The notes under the pieces were generated by a model, which searched no databases, was not told where the DNA came from, and was given only the letters and a program-made list of their open reading frames with translations. A program made the position numbers and the translations under genes. This document shows positions 41,315 to 49,972 of a DNA stretch of 64,000 nucleotides, in pieces (the stretch's first letter is position 1; each line of letters opens with the position of its first letter). This DNA comes from Ornithinimicrobium sediminis (GTDB taxonomy: Bacteria; Actinomycetota; Actinomycetes; Actinomycetales; Dermatophilaceae): the NCBI RefSeq assembly GCF_021272345.1, contig NZ_JAJSDQ010000001.1:806001-870000 (forward strand), given 5' to 3'.

Positions 41315-42454
41315 TCAAGGGCCTCGATCGATCAATTCCAGGTAAACTTCAAGGGTCTGCTCGATCATCCGGTCGCTGGAGAATAACGTAGACGCACGTT
41401 CAGCTGCGGCAAGACCCATCATTCGTCGCTCCTCGGGGGCCATTGAGATAAATCGGCCTAGCGCCTCGCGCAGAGCCGGTACATCATCAACTGGGACAAG
41501 AATCCCTGTACGCTCCTCTTCCACCTGAACGGAGGCACCCTCAGTTCGGGTCCTGATCACAGGAATTCCCATCATCATCGCCTCGATAGTCACGAGTGGA
41601 AAACCCTCCCGACGACTGGCAAGAACCAGAGCATCCAGCGCCGCATAAATACGCCTGACATCGGACGTGAACGGGCTGTGCAGGACGAAACGACGTGCAT
41701 TGGGAGATAGCCGCTGCAATACGTCTTCCGCCTCCGCCGACGATCCCCCGACCATCAGTAGACGAACCGTGTCGGAGAGCAGTGGCTCCACCGCGTCGAG
41801 CAATAAGTCCAGGCCCTTGACATACGTTAACCGACCCACCTGCGCTATTGCTACAACCGAATCATCTACACCCAGGGCTGCACGTGCTTCCTGTCGCTCT
41901 CGCTTGGTTGCGGGAGCGAATAGCGCTTCGTCCACGCCGTTGAAGATCAAGCGGACGGCGTTCGGACGATAACCGTATGTAGTAACGAGTTCGTCGCGCA
42001 GCTCCTCACTTATGGCGATCGCCATGTGTGCGCGTCGATTGAGCGGGTGGCGCGGAATACCAGTGACGTGATGGGTCGCTACGGTGGGTGTTTTGGCAAG
42101 CCATCCGTATAGTTTCGCGATGAAGGACGTTACCGGATAGTGGACATGAATGACGTCTGGCCGACTCAGATGCAATGCAATAAGCGCGGGCGGCAGAGCG
42201 AGTAGGTATCCCCCAAGTTGCCGGACCTTTCCCCATCGCGTAAATGACGGCTCCAATGGGAATCTGACCCGGCGGTGTTGCACCCCGGACTTCGCAGAAT
42301 CTCGAAATAATTGGATGGCCGCTTCATCCAAGCCAGGGCCTGCAGAGAGAACCACCACTTCATGCCCTCTTCGGACCATCCCCTCCGCGAGGGCGTACAG
42401 GTGAACCGTCGACCCCTCGGCAGGCAGGAAGCGGGCAAGGTAGACGATCTTCAT
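41315..42454 (-). CDS. family 4 glycosyltransferase, lower-GC copy
   Basis: A 379-residue GT-B glycosyltransferase. N-terminal: MKIVYLARFLPAEGSTVHLY; interdomain VDVIHVHYPVTSF-like and THHVTGIPRHPLNRRAHM; donor site: QVGRLTYVKGLDLLLDAVEP, then LVLASRREGFPLVTIEAMMMG, containing the EGFPxxxxEAM motif of GT4. It transfers a nucleotide-activated sugar to a growing saccharide at the cytoplasmic membrane face. It is a clear paralogue of the protein at 47598 with matching motifs along the length, but its codon use is far less GC-rich, suggesting it came from elsewhere. It sits between IS remnants. Confidence 0.9.
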   Translation of the reverse strand: MKIVYLARFLPAEGSTVHLYALAEGMVRRGHEVVVLSAGPGLDEAAIQLFRDSAKSGVQHRRVRFPLEPSFTRWGKVRQLGGYLLALPPALIALHLSRPDVIHVHYPVTSFIAKLYGWLAKTPTVATHHVTGIPRHPLNRRAHMAIAISEELRDELVTTYGYRPNAVRLIFNGVDEALFAPATKRERQEARAALGVDDSVVAIAQVGRLTYVKGLDLLLDAVEPLLSDTVRLLMVGGSSAEAEDVLQRLSPNARRFVLHSPFTSDVRRIYAALDALVLASRREGFPLVTIEAMMMGIPVIRTRTEGASVQVEEERTGILVPVDDVPALREALGRFISMAPEERRMMGLAAAERASTLFSSDRMIEQTLEVYLELIDRGP

Positions 42455-42644
42455 GTGATATCCAGTCAGTCGACCAGGCCAGACGGTACCACCAGGGGCG
42501 GGACCCGACTAGGCTACCTCGGGACGGGCCACGATTGCTGTCCGGGCACGTCAAGTGAGAAGGACGATGCGGGTATCCTGGACGAGGTCGGCGTGCTCCT
42601 GATCGCTCGGGCGCACCCGCGCGTGCTCGGACAGCGCCCAGATC
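42455..42644. other. gene-free stretch before the IS3 remnant
   Basis: No open frame with family similarity and no promoter-like signal could be supported here; it may be further decayed IS3 sequence upstream of the recognisable part. Confidence 0.4.
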
Positions 42645-42868
42645 GAGAGCTTTTCGCTCGACCCTGAAGACCGAGTCCTACGACCGTCATCACTTCGCCA
42701 CCCGTACCCGGGCGACCCACGCGATCACCTTCTGGGTCGAGAACGTCCACAACCGCCGTCGGCGCCACAGCGCCCTGCGCCCAGATCCCTCCAGTAGGGT
42801 TCGCGCTCCGGACCATCACCGCGGGCCCAGAAACCGTATCACCGATGTCCACCCGATGGGGTCAACCT
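42645..42868 (+). pseudogene. IS3-family transposase (OrfB) C-terminal remnant
   Basis: Plus-strand codons from 42661 read TLKTESYDRHHFATRTRATH and then FWVENVHNRRRRHSAL, the classic IS3 OrfB end (SFxSTLKTE ... YNxRRRHSAL). Upstream, ESF is one small shift away. After SALR a single extra base moves the frame to QIPPVGFALRTITAGPETVS, the usual tail. At least two frameshifts and loss of everything upstream make this a dead fragment. Confidence 0.85.
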
Positions 42869-42924
42869 CATTTCGGGTCTCAGAGCAGATGGACATAGCG
42901 GGCCTGGCCAAGTAGCCTTCGCCC

Positions 42925-43680
42925 ATGGGTAATGCAGGCCGAGAGACAGGGCGAGGGGCTCATTGGGTGCGACTGCCCGAGACTCCAGTGCTTATCGAGA
43001 GACTCGCGTTTGTGATTCTTGCTATAGTGGCTCTAAGTGTCTTTCAAGAAATCGTTCGTTACGCGGTGTACGACGGTGAGCCCTATGAAGGACTCAGTAG
43101 TTCCCTGTCGCTCCTTGACGTGGACGTTGAGGACAGCATTCCGACATGGTTCGCTTCCATGCAACTTGCGGCGATCGGTGGGTTGCTGCTGACATGGAAG
43201 CGGGAACTCGCTGGCGTTGAGCGAACATATGGTTGGATCCTGCTCGGCGTGGTCTTCGTAGGCTTGTCAATCGATGAGATCGCTTCTGTGCACGAGCGGT
43301 TGGACAGGCCGACTCGTTCCCTGCTAGACATCGAGGGTGGAGTCGTTATGGGCGATGGTGCGGTGGAACGGTTCTCCGGCTTGCCGCTATGGCCCATTCC
43401 CGTCGCTCTCTCGATGATCGTTCTGCTAGCCACTCTCGTACCGTTCCTCAGAAACCTTCCGCGAGCCACTCTTTGGCGTTTCGTCATTGCGGGTGCCGTG
43501 TTTGTCTCCGGCGCCATAGGCCTGGACATGCTTCAGTGGGCGACAGGAAGTTCATCCACCGACTCGTTCTTGTACAATCTCGTGACAACGGTAGAAGAAG
43601 CGTTAGAAATGATCGGTGCCCTACTGTTCCTACGCGCCGTCCTCCTGCACCACGATGAAATGCTGCGCCTAACGACGTGA
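42925..43680 (+). CDS. multi-pass membrane protein of unknown function, foreign composition
   Basis: A 251-residue protein with about six hydrophobic segments (VILAIVALSVFQEIVRYAVY, WFASMQLAAIGGLLLTW, YGWILLGVVFVGLSIDEIAS, LPLWPIPVALSMIVLLATLV, FVIAGAVFVSGAIGLDML, EEALEMIGALLFLRAVLL). Acidic and His residues cluster at helix ends (SIDEIASVHERL, TTVEEALEMIG), reminiscent of membrane enzymes or metal sites, but I recognise no family. TAGCCT lies exactly 6 nt before ATG 42925, pointing to a leaderless mRNA, so it is probably expressed. Codons are much lower in GC than the chromosome. Confidence 0.75.
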   Translation: MGNAGRETGRGAHWVRLPETPVLIERLAFVILAIVALSVFQEIVRYAVYDGEPYEGLSSSLSLLDVDVEDSIPTWFASMQLAAIGGLLLTWKRELAGVERTYGWILLGVVFVGLSIDEIASVHERLDRPTRSLLDIEGGVVMGDGAVERFSGLPLWPIPVALSMIVLLATLVPFLRNLPRATLWRFVIAGAVFVSGAIGLDMLQWATGSSSTDSFLYNLVTTVEEALEMIGALLFLRAVLLHHDEMLRLTT

Positions 43681-43798
43681 GCTGGAGTGACCACTCGCGT
43701 TACTGGTGTGGTTACACGGTGACACCACGACTCGCCACGCCGCACTCGGGTGGGCCAGGTGCGCGTACATATTGTGTCAGCATAGCTGAGACTAAACT
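43681..43798. other. short gene-free gap
   Basis: Nothing recognisable is seen between the membrane-protein stop and the ISL3-type terminal repeat that starts at 43799. Confidence 0.4.
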
Positions 43799-43880
43799 GG
43801 CTCTTCAAAGATGAGGTGTAGTCAGGGCTGGCGCGTCGGTCGCGGGGCAGATGTCGAGGTCTTCCGGAGGTGGAGGTTCC
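43799..43880 (+). mobile_element. solo ISL3 5' end fragment
   Basis: GGCTCTTCAAAGATGAGGTG matches the right terminal repeat of the complete ISL3 element at 41096. The match continues inward (GCGCGTCGGTCGC ... GATGTCGAGGTCTTCCGG) through the transposase start codon. It then stops abruptly and is replaced by another element, so only the promoter end of a second ISL3 copy remains, in opposite orientation. Confidence 0.85.
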
Positions 43881-43883
43881 TCC

Positions 43884-44125
43884 TCAGTTTGTCCATTTTC
43901 CTTTGTGCGTGAGTTTCCGGCGTAGAGCCTCCAGGATCTCCTGGTGGGCGTCCGGATTCCGGCGAAGGTCTGGTGCCGTTGATCGCGATGGTCGCTGAGC
44001 GCAGCGGGCGGAGATGGCGGATGGACAGTCCGGTGCCGGCCTGGGCCTCGCGGGAGAGGGCCAGGGCGGTGAACATGATGGTCAGGTAGGTTTCGATGGT
44101 GTCGGGCTGTCTGGCCCGACACGTG
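43884..44125 (-). pseudogene. IS1634/IS4-like transposase C-terminal fragment
   Basis: The minus strand encodes TIETYLTIMFTALALSREAQ and GLSIRHLRPLRSATIAINGT. After a shift it continues NPDAHQEILEALRRKLTHKG and the stop at 43884. This is the end of an IS1634/IS4-type transposase, the part missing from the 38476 pseudogene, but from a different copy. It abuts the ISL3 fragment within a few bases. Confidence 0.75.
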
Positions 44126-44180
44126 CCACCGGGGTTACGTCGCCGAGCGGTGATGTCGAGGGCGTCGAGGATGCATTTGG

Positions 44181-44640
44181 GGCTCTTCCCAGCTGCGGTG
44201 GGGTCCACAGGTCGAGTCCTCCGCCGACGAGGAGCATGCGCAGCCGGTAGTAGCCTCGATTCCCGAAGCCTCGCGCGGGCCAGGCGCCGGTGCAGCTCGA
44301 TCAGGCCGCTGATCGCCTTGGTGCCGCCGTTCGTTGCGCCGGTGGTGAGGTAGGCCAGGAACGCCTCCTTCCACGTACGTGGTGTCCGGTCCGGCCAAGG
44401 CGGGCGATCTCGGGGATCGGGCAGGTGGGGAAGGTGGCGACGATGCGCTCGGCGATCTTGCGGCCTTCCCCCTTGTCAGTCTGCCTGTAGGCCGAGCGCA
44501 GATGCTGGGCGAATTGCCTGGCGAGGTCGACCTCGTCGTGCGACCCTGCGCGGCGAACGCCTGGGTGATGCGGGCGCGTTTTAGCCGCGCCTACACCAGC
44601 CTGCCCGAGAGCTCAGGCCGCAGTTCTCCGCCCCAGACCG
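44181..44640 (-). pseudogene. ISL3-family 3' fragment with terminal repeat, second subtype
   Basis: GGCTCTTCCCAGCTGCGGTG at 44181 is an ISL3-type terminal repeat. Inward, the minus strand encodes LARQFAQHLRSAYRQTDKGE, RIVATFPTCPIPEIARLGRT, and AYLTTGATNGGTKAISGLIE with RRLARGFGNRGYYRLRML, i.e. the C-terminal third of an ISL3 transposase (catalytic Glu region), across more than one frame. The upstream two thirds are gone; the fragment ends next to the tyrosine-kinase stop. Confidence 0.8.
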
Positions 44641-44650
44641 CAGACGCACC

Positions 44651-46099
44651 TCACTGTTCGGCGACAGGTAGGCGACGTGTGCTTCGGCTGGCCTGTCGCG
44701 CGCGGTCGTGCCTCGCGCGGCGGTTCGGTGCCTCCTCCGTCTCCGGTCGGTACGTCTCGTACGAGTAGCTGTAGGAGTCCGGTCCGCTCACAGGAAGCCG
44801 GTTGAGGACGAGCCCCAAGATGTTGCCACCCACCTTCTCGAGACTGGCAAGTGCTCGCTGCAGCTGGTCGCGCTTCACCAGACCCGCGCCGACGACAAGG
44901 AGGGTGCCGTCGACCAGGGTCGACAACACCGCAGCGTCCGTGACCGGCAACAGGGGAGGAGCATCGACGATGACGAAGTCGTACTCCTTCTCCAGCCGCT
45001 CCAGAAGGCCCCGCATGGCGTCCGAACCCAGCATCTCGCTCGGGTTCGGGGGGATCGGGCCGCAGCCCAGGACCGACAAGCCGTTCCTGTAGGGCTGCAG
45101 CACATCCAGCAGGTCCGCCCGATCCACGAGCACGTCCGTCAGACCGGCCGCGTTCTCCAGACCGAGGTAGTCCAGGAGACGAGGCCGACGAAGATCGCCT
45201 TCGATGAGGCACACCGTCGCTCCCGCTTCGGCCAGGATGAGGGCTAGGTTGGCGGTCGTCGTGCTCTTCCCCTCTCCCGGTAACGTCGATGTGAGCACGA
45301 GGCTGCGCGGCTTCTTGTCGGCGTTGAGGAACTGCACGTTGGTACGAACGGTCCGGAAGGCTTCCGCCCGAGGCCCGTGGGAGTCGTGCGCCACGAGCGG
45401 GTGCCTCTCCGCATCGGCGTCGAAGGGGATGGCGCCCACCGTGGGAAGCTGGGTCACCCGGCCCACGTCTGCCTCAGCCCGGATGCGGGTGTTGAGGAGG
45501 TCTCGCACGACTGCCACCGCGAGACCTACCAGTGCCCCGAGGACCGCGCCCAAGGCAATATTCAGAGGCGGGTTCGGCGACGAGGGGGCCGCCGTGGTCG
45601 CCGGCTCCACGACCGTCACCTTCACAGGGCTCGGCCCCCCGTCAGCCAGACGCTCCAGCTCCTGCACAGACTCTGCGAACTCCGTCCCCACGCTGTCCGC
45701 CAGCTGCGCGGCTGCCGCAGGATCGTTGTCCGTCACCACGACGTCGATCAGGACCGTGTTCGGTGGGATACTGACGCTGATCCGCTCGCCCAGCTCCTGC
45801 GGACTTTCGTCAAGTCCCAGGTCGTCGATCACGGGACTGAGAACGATCGGCGCCGTGACGAGGTCGGCGTACGTAGCCACCTGCTGCTGCGTGAAAGAGC
45901 TTCCTTGCGCCACCTCGGAGATCGTCCCGCTGTTCGCGGTGGACACGAAGAACTGGGTCTGGCTGGAATACTCTCTGGGGGTCAGCAGTGTCACGACTGC
46001 GCTCACCGTCACGAACAGCAGGAAGATGGATACGATCAGGCGCCACTGGCGGACCCAGCTGCGCCACAGATCGGCGAATGTCACGTCGTTTCCCTTCAT
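44651..46099 (-). CDS. Wzz-type chain-length regulator fused to bacterial tyrosine kinase (Wzc-like)
   Basis: A 482-residue protein. Wzz domain: helix at about 20-40 and another at about 180-200 flank an extracytoplasmic part. The kinase follows: Walker A LPGEGKSTTTANLA (about 270), Walker A' VCLIEGDLRRPRL (about 295), Walker B FVIVDAPPLLP (about 375), and a C-terminal tyrosine cluster YSYSYETY (about 440) for autophosphorylation. It controls polymer length and export through cycles of phosphorylation. Its ATG overlaps the Wzy-like gene stop (ATGA). An IS fragment lies 10 bp after its stop, but the C-terminus appears intact. Confidence 0.93.
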   Translation of the reverse strand: MKGNDVTFADLWRSWVRQWRLIVSIFLLFVTVSAVVTLLTPREYSSQTQFFVSTANSGTISEVAQGSSFTQQQVATYADLVTAPIVLSPVIDDLGLDESPQELGERISVSIPPNTVLIDVVVTDNDPAAAAQLADSVGTEFAESVQELERLADGGPSPVKVTVVEPATTAAPSSPNPPLNIALGAVLGALVGLAVAVVRDLLNTRIRAEADVGRVTQLPTVGAIPFDADAERHPLVAHDSHGPRAEAFRTVRTNVQFLNADKKPRSLVLTSTLPGEGKSTTTANLALILAEAGATVCLIEGDLRRPRLLDYLGLENAAGLTDVLVDRADLLDVLQPYRNGLSVLGCGPIPPNPSEMLGSDAMRGLLERLEKEYDFVIVDAPPLLPVTDAAVLSTLVDGTLLVVGAGLVKRDQLQRALASLEKVGGNILGLVLNRLPVSGPDSYSYSYETYRPETEEAPNRRARHDRARQASRSTRRLPVAEQ

Positions 46100-47421
46100 G
46101 AGACATGCACGTTTTCAAGAGGTGCCGCCGGCAGTCTCCTCTGGCCCCCATGAACCACGAGGTCCTCGTCCACCGCGAGTCGGTCGTCATCCTGCGGGCC
46201 TCCGCTCCAGTCCGTCCGACTGACGAGGACAGGGAACGTCATCAGACACAGGGTCCAGATGAAGTCCACATACCCGATGGAGAGGAGGCTGATGCTCTCC
46301 ACGGTTCCCAGGGCCATCGCCCCCGCTCCCACGGCGACCAACGCTTGGCCCACGGCCCGCGGGGACGATGTATACGCCCTGGCCCAGATCCTAGCCACGA
46401 TCACCACGACGAGCACAGTCCCGACGATCCCCCAGTCCAGGACCTGGTCGAGCCAGAAGCTGTGGAACTGTCCCTGGGACATCCCGCTCTCTTCTGCCCT
46501 CGCGACGGCGTTGAAGAAACCGTAACCGAAGAGAGGTCGATCGGCGAAGAGTCCAAGGCCGATCGCCCAGATCTCGTCACGCCCGGTGAGTCCGACGTCG
46601 GGCCGCACGAAGAAGTGCAGGACGTAGGCACGCACGCTGGGTTGGAGCCACACAAGAACGACTCCGAGCAATGCTGTAGGCACCAGGAAGACCACCAGGA
46701 CCGCTAACCTCTTGAAAGCCAGGATGACACCCGCCACGATCAACATGGCCAGAATCGACCCGCGAGACATCGTCAGCGCGACCGAGACCACGAGGACGGC
46801 CCCCACCACGAGGTCACCCTTGCGGTGACCCCGCACTGCTCGGGTCACCAACAGCGCCCCGAATCCCAGGAAGAGCAACATTCCGAACTGGTTGCGGTTG
46901 GCCAGGAAAGAGCTGTAGCTCACGGCATAGCTCGATGTTCCGATACCCAGCCCAAAGAAGCTATCCAACCCCGTGAGAAGTCCGTACACAGCGACAATGG
47001 TCACAATGACCACGAACCCGCTGGTCAGCGTGCGTATCTGCCGGGGCGAAGGTCGCGTGTACTGGAACAGAGCCACGAGCACGAGGAAGTTGACAGGCTT
47101 GGCCACAACATTGACAAGGTCGCCCACGTGAAGCACGTCGCCGCGCACCACGTTCAGCCACACCGGCACGAGCTGCGCGCACGCGATCGTCAGGACCACG
47201 AGCACGGCCACCTGGCCCAGCGCATGCCATCTTCGGGCGTGGTACAGCGCCAGGATGACGGCCACACACGCCGACGCGAGGGGTATGCCCCACGCCAGGA
47301 TCGCCGGCTCGTCCAGCAGGTGAGCGCTCAGCAGCGGCACCAGCATGACCACGAGGGCGGAGAGCAGCACCACAGGCATGCCGGCCCGCGTCTCCGCTCG
47401 GCGCGGGCTCATGCTGGTCAT
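46096..47421 (-). CDS. Wzy/O-antigen ligase-like polymerase, first copy
   Basis: A 441-residue protein with about 11-12 membrane helices. The O-antigen-ligase region is in the second half: RNQFGMLLFLGFGALLVTRA, MSRGSILAMLIVAGVILAF, then the long external loop TGRDEIWAIGLGLFADRPLFGYGFFN and SGMSQGQFHSFWLDQVLDWG with conserved Gly and His, as in WaaL/Wzy. It should polymerise or ligate lipid-linked saccharide at the outer face. It is coupled to the tyrosine kinase by a 4-nt overlap. Confidence 0.87.
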   Translation of the reverse strand: MTSMSPRRAETRAGMPVVLLSALVVMLVPLLSAHLLDEPAILAWGIPLASACVAVILALYHARRWHALGQVAVLVVLTIACAQLVPVWLNVVRGDVLHVGDLVNVVAKPVNFLVLVALFQYTRPSPRQIRTLTSGFVVIVTIVAVYGLLTGLDSFFGLGIGTSSYAVSYSSFLANRNQFGMLLFLGFGALLVTRAVRGHRKGDLVVGAVLVVSVALTMSRGSILAMLIVAGVILAFKRLAVLVVFLVPTALLGVVLVWLQPSVRAYVLHFFVRPDVGLTGRDEIWAIGLGLFADRPLFGYGFFNAVARAEESGMSQGQFHSFWLDQVLDWGIVGTVLVVVIVARIWARAYTSSPRAVGQALVAVGAGAMALGTVESISLLSIGYVDFIWTLCLMTFPVLVSRTDWSGGPQDDDRLAVDEDLVVHGGQRRLPAAPLENVHVS

Positions 47422-47597
47422 CTGGCTCCAGGGGTCGTGGCGTCGCTCCTCCGCCGCGTGCCCTCATCGTCAGCACCGGCTCAGCTCACGCAATGGTAAC
47501 GTGCCGGTGGCAACTCCGTGCATGCGTGCGAAGGCATAGCTGTCCGGGGACGCAGCCATTCCGCACGCAAGAGAGCAGACACGTTTCCGGAGTTGGC

Positions 47598-48746
47598 ATG
47601 CGCATAGCATTCTCGGCGAGATATCTACCGGCCGAGGGCTCGACCATCCACATGTACACCCTCGCCTCAGGCTTGACGAGGGCCGGGCATGAGGTCCATC
47701 TTGTCTCGGCAGGCACGCCCCACGACAAGGCGGCAGAGGCGCTGTTGGCCCGGGCTCTCCAGAGTGGACTCATACATCACACCGTTCCTTTTCCCTTGTA
47801 CCCGAAATTCTCGGCGACAGGGAAAGCAGCGCAGCTGGCCTCGTACGCCCACGCCCTTCCCGTCGCACTCGGTGAGCTGTCGCAGATCGACCCCGACATC
47901 GTGCATGTCCACTACCCGGTCACGTCGTTCGTCGGCCGCATCCACCAGATCCGCTCCCCGACCCCCGTCGTGGTGACCCACCATGCCACGGGCATCCCCC
48001 GTCATCCGCTGAGCCGACGTGGGGACATGGCCATCGCCATCAGCGAAGATCTGCGTATCGAGCTGACGACCCGGCACGGGTACGACCCCAGCCGTGTGCG
48101 CACTGTCCTCAACGGTGTCGACGAGGCGGTGTTCGGCCCGCCCACCCAGCAGGAGAGGACCTCCCAGCGGGCCCAGCTCGGGGTCGATGAGGATGTCGTC
48201 CTGCTGGGGTTCATGGGGCGGCTGACATCTGCCAAAGGGATGGATGTCCTGCTGGACGCGGTGCGGCCCTACCTGGGACCGCACGTCCGGCTACTGGTCG
48301 CGGGGCAGCCGGCCACCGGCAAGGGAGCCGTCAGCGTGCCACACGCTATGCGTCGATGGGTGATCGAGATGCCGTTCCAGCAGGACCCGCGACCGCTCTA
48401 CGCGGCACTGGATCTGCTGGTTCATCCGAGTCGGTTCGAGGGATTCCCTCTCGTGCCGCTCGAGGCCATGATGATGGGCACACCGGTGATCCGGTCCCGG
48501 ACAGGAGGAGCGCAGGTCCAGGTGCTGGACGGCCTGAACGGCTACATCGTGCCCGTCGGCAGCTCCCACGCCCTGGCAGCCGCGCTCGAGAAGTTCTTGG
48601 GGCTCTCGCCCGCGGAACGGCAGTCGATGGGCGCGTCCGCCGCGGACCATGCCATCAGCCACTTCTCCAGCACCGCGATGGTCCGTCGCACGCTGGACGT
48701 CTACGACGAGGCCCGCTCCGTGCGTGGCCGCGCGAAGACGAGGTAG
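47598..48746 (+). CDS. family 4 glycosyltransferase
   Basis: A 382-residue GT-B enzyme; GGAG precedes ATG 47598. Motifs: ARYLPAEGSTIHMYTLASGL, DIVHVHYPVTSFVGRIH, THHATGIPRHPLSRRGDMAI, FMGRLTSAKGMDVLLDAVRP and the donor-binding RFEGFPLVPLEAMMMGTPVI. It adds a sugar to the lipid-linked repeat unit. It is paralogous to the enzyme at 41315 but has normal high-GC codon use. Its 3' end overlaps the flippase gene on the other strand by 46 nt. Confidence 0.9.
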   Translation: MRIAFSARYLPAEGSTIHMYTLASGLTRAGHEVHLVSAGTPHDKAAEALLARALQSGLIHHTVPFPLYPKFSATGKAAQLASYAHALPVALGELSQIDPDIVHVHYPVTSFVGRIHQIRSPTPVVVTHHATGIPRHPLSRRGDMAIAISEDLRIELTTRHGYDPSRVRTVLNGVDEAVFGPPTQQERTSQRAQLGVDEDVVLLGFMGRLTSAKGMDVLLDAVRPYLGPHVRLLVAGQPATGKGAVSVPHAMRRWVIEMPFQQDPRPLYAALDLLVHPSRFEGFPLVPLEAMMMGTPVIRSRTGGAQVQVLDGLNGYIVPVGSSHALAAALEKFLGLSPAERQSMGASAADHAISHFSSTAMVRRTLDVYDEARSVRGRAKTR

Positions 48747-49918
48747 AAACCGAGCAGGACGAGGTGCGCCGCCACGGTCGCCCACGCGAAGCCGTGCAGT
48801 CCGACGCGAAGGCTCAGCCCCACTGCGGCGCCCACGAAGACGCCGGCATAAAGGATGTTTGCCATCAGCGCTATGCCGCTGGGCCGGAACCTCAGCACAT
48901 ATGGCTGCATCAGGTAGGCAGCGGACGCCAGGCCCACCGAGATGCTCACCGGAAGCACGATGGGTCGCCCTTCCTCAGCGAACTGCGGGTAGAGAACCTG
49001 AAGTCCCAGCAGTCCGATGGCCAAGCTCGCGAGGGTGAGGACGATGATCACCCAGGGGAGCACCCGGTACAGTCGCTCAAGGATCTCACCACCACGCTCG
49101 TCGCCCATCGCGCCGAACTTGGCCAGCAGGAGGCCTGTGACAGGGTTGACCACAAGGGCCAGGCTCTTGGGGAGCACGCTGGCGGCGTAGTACACGGCCA
49201 GCGCGCCTGCACCCAGCAGAGGGTAGATGATCAGTCTGTCCAGATATCCGACCGCGTTGGCCAGCAGACCCACGGAGGCGAGTGACAGGTACTTGGTGGA
49301 CGTCCTGTAGAGGCGACGCCGGTCCTCGACACCGAAGTGCAACCGCCGACCGCCGGCAAGCAGGGCGACAGACAGCACGAGGACAGCGCACGCCTCCCCC
49401 ACCAGGAACGGCGCCAGCACCCAGTCGAAGCGCGCCACCAGGAGCAGCGCGCTCGCGCTGCCCGCTGCGTAGCAGAGATGCGCCACCAGCACGGTCCCGA
49501 ATCGTTGTTCGTACCGGAAAGGAGCGGCGAGGAAGAGACGCAGGGCAGTGAGGACGGAGATGACCGCGAAGAGGACGATCTCGTCACTGCTCACGTTCAG
49601 GACAGGCGCCACCACCACCCACGCCGCAGCCAACACCGCCAGCACCGGGACGAGCAGCAGGTGGAAGTCCCACGCGGCTCCCTCCCTCGCGTACTGGTGC
49701 CCCCGGACCAGCGCCGTGTTCGCCGCCTCGCCCCCTGTGACATTCGCAACGATGGCGGAGATCGTGACGAACAGGATGATCTTCGAGAAGTCGTCGGTGT
49801 TGGTCATCGCTGCGAGAAAGGGCAGGAGCAGGACCTGCTGGACCCCGACGATGGCACCGAACGCGCTCGTCGTGAGCGCGAGGTCGCGAAAGTGTGGGCT
49901 GCGCAGGCGACTCACCAT
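48701..49918 (-). CDS. polysaccharide flippase (Wzx-like, MOP superfamily), first copy
   Basis: A 405-residue protein with about 12 membrane helices. ATG 49918 is preferred because AAAGGGGGTGA precedes it; a GTG start 51 nt upstream is also open. The pattern FRDLALTTSAFGAIVGVQQVLLLPFLAAM, then YLSLASVGLLANAVGYLDRL and YYAASVLPKSLALVVNPVTGLLLAKFG is typical of Wzx-type lipid-linked saccharide translocases. It moves repeat units across the cytoplasmic membrane for the Wzy-like enzyme. The downstream end overlaps the convergent glycosyltransferase. Confidence 0.85.
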   Translation of the reverse strand: MVSRLRSPHFRDLALTTSAFGAIVGVQQVLLLPFLAAMTNTDDFSKIILFVTISAIVANVTGGEAANTALVRGHQYAREGAAWDFHLLLVPVLAVLAAAWVVVAPVLNVSSDEIVLFAVISVLTALRLFLAAPFRYEQRFGTVLVAHLCYAAGSASALLLVARFDWVLAPFLVGEACAVLVLSVALLAGGRRLHFGVEDRRRLYRTSTKYLSLASVGLLANAVGYLDRLIIYPLLGAGALAVYYAASVLPKSLALVVNPVTGLLLAKFGAMGDERGGEILERLYRVLPWVIIVLTLASLAIGLLGLQVLYPQFAEEGRPIVLPVSISVGLASAAYLMQPYVLRFRPSGIALMANILYAGVFVGAAVGLSLRVGLHGFAWATVAAHLVLLGFYLVFARPRTERASS

Positions 49919-49972
49919 GGAGCGTTCACCCCCTTTGGAAGCCACGCCGTCGCCGCGTGCCCCCGGCACCTC

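Noticed and set aside
42514-42852. Minus-strand open frame in the gap after the lower-GC glycosyltransferase
   Set aside because: The plus strand of the same bases clearly encodes an IS3 transposase remnant; the minus frame shows no motif.
46096-46707. Plus-strand open frames opposite the first Wzy-like gene
   Set aside because: Shadow frames with no motifs; the minus-strand protein has continuous membrane helices and a 4-nt overlap with the kinase gene.
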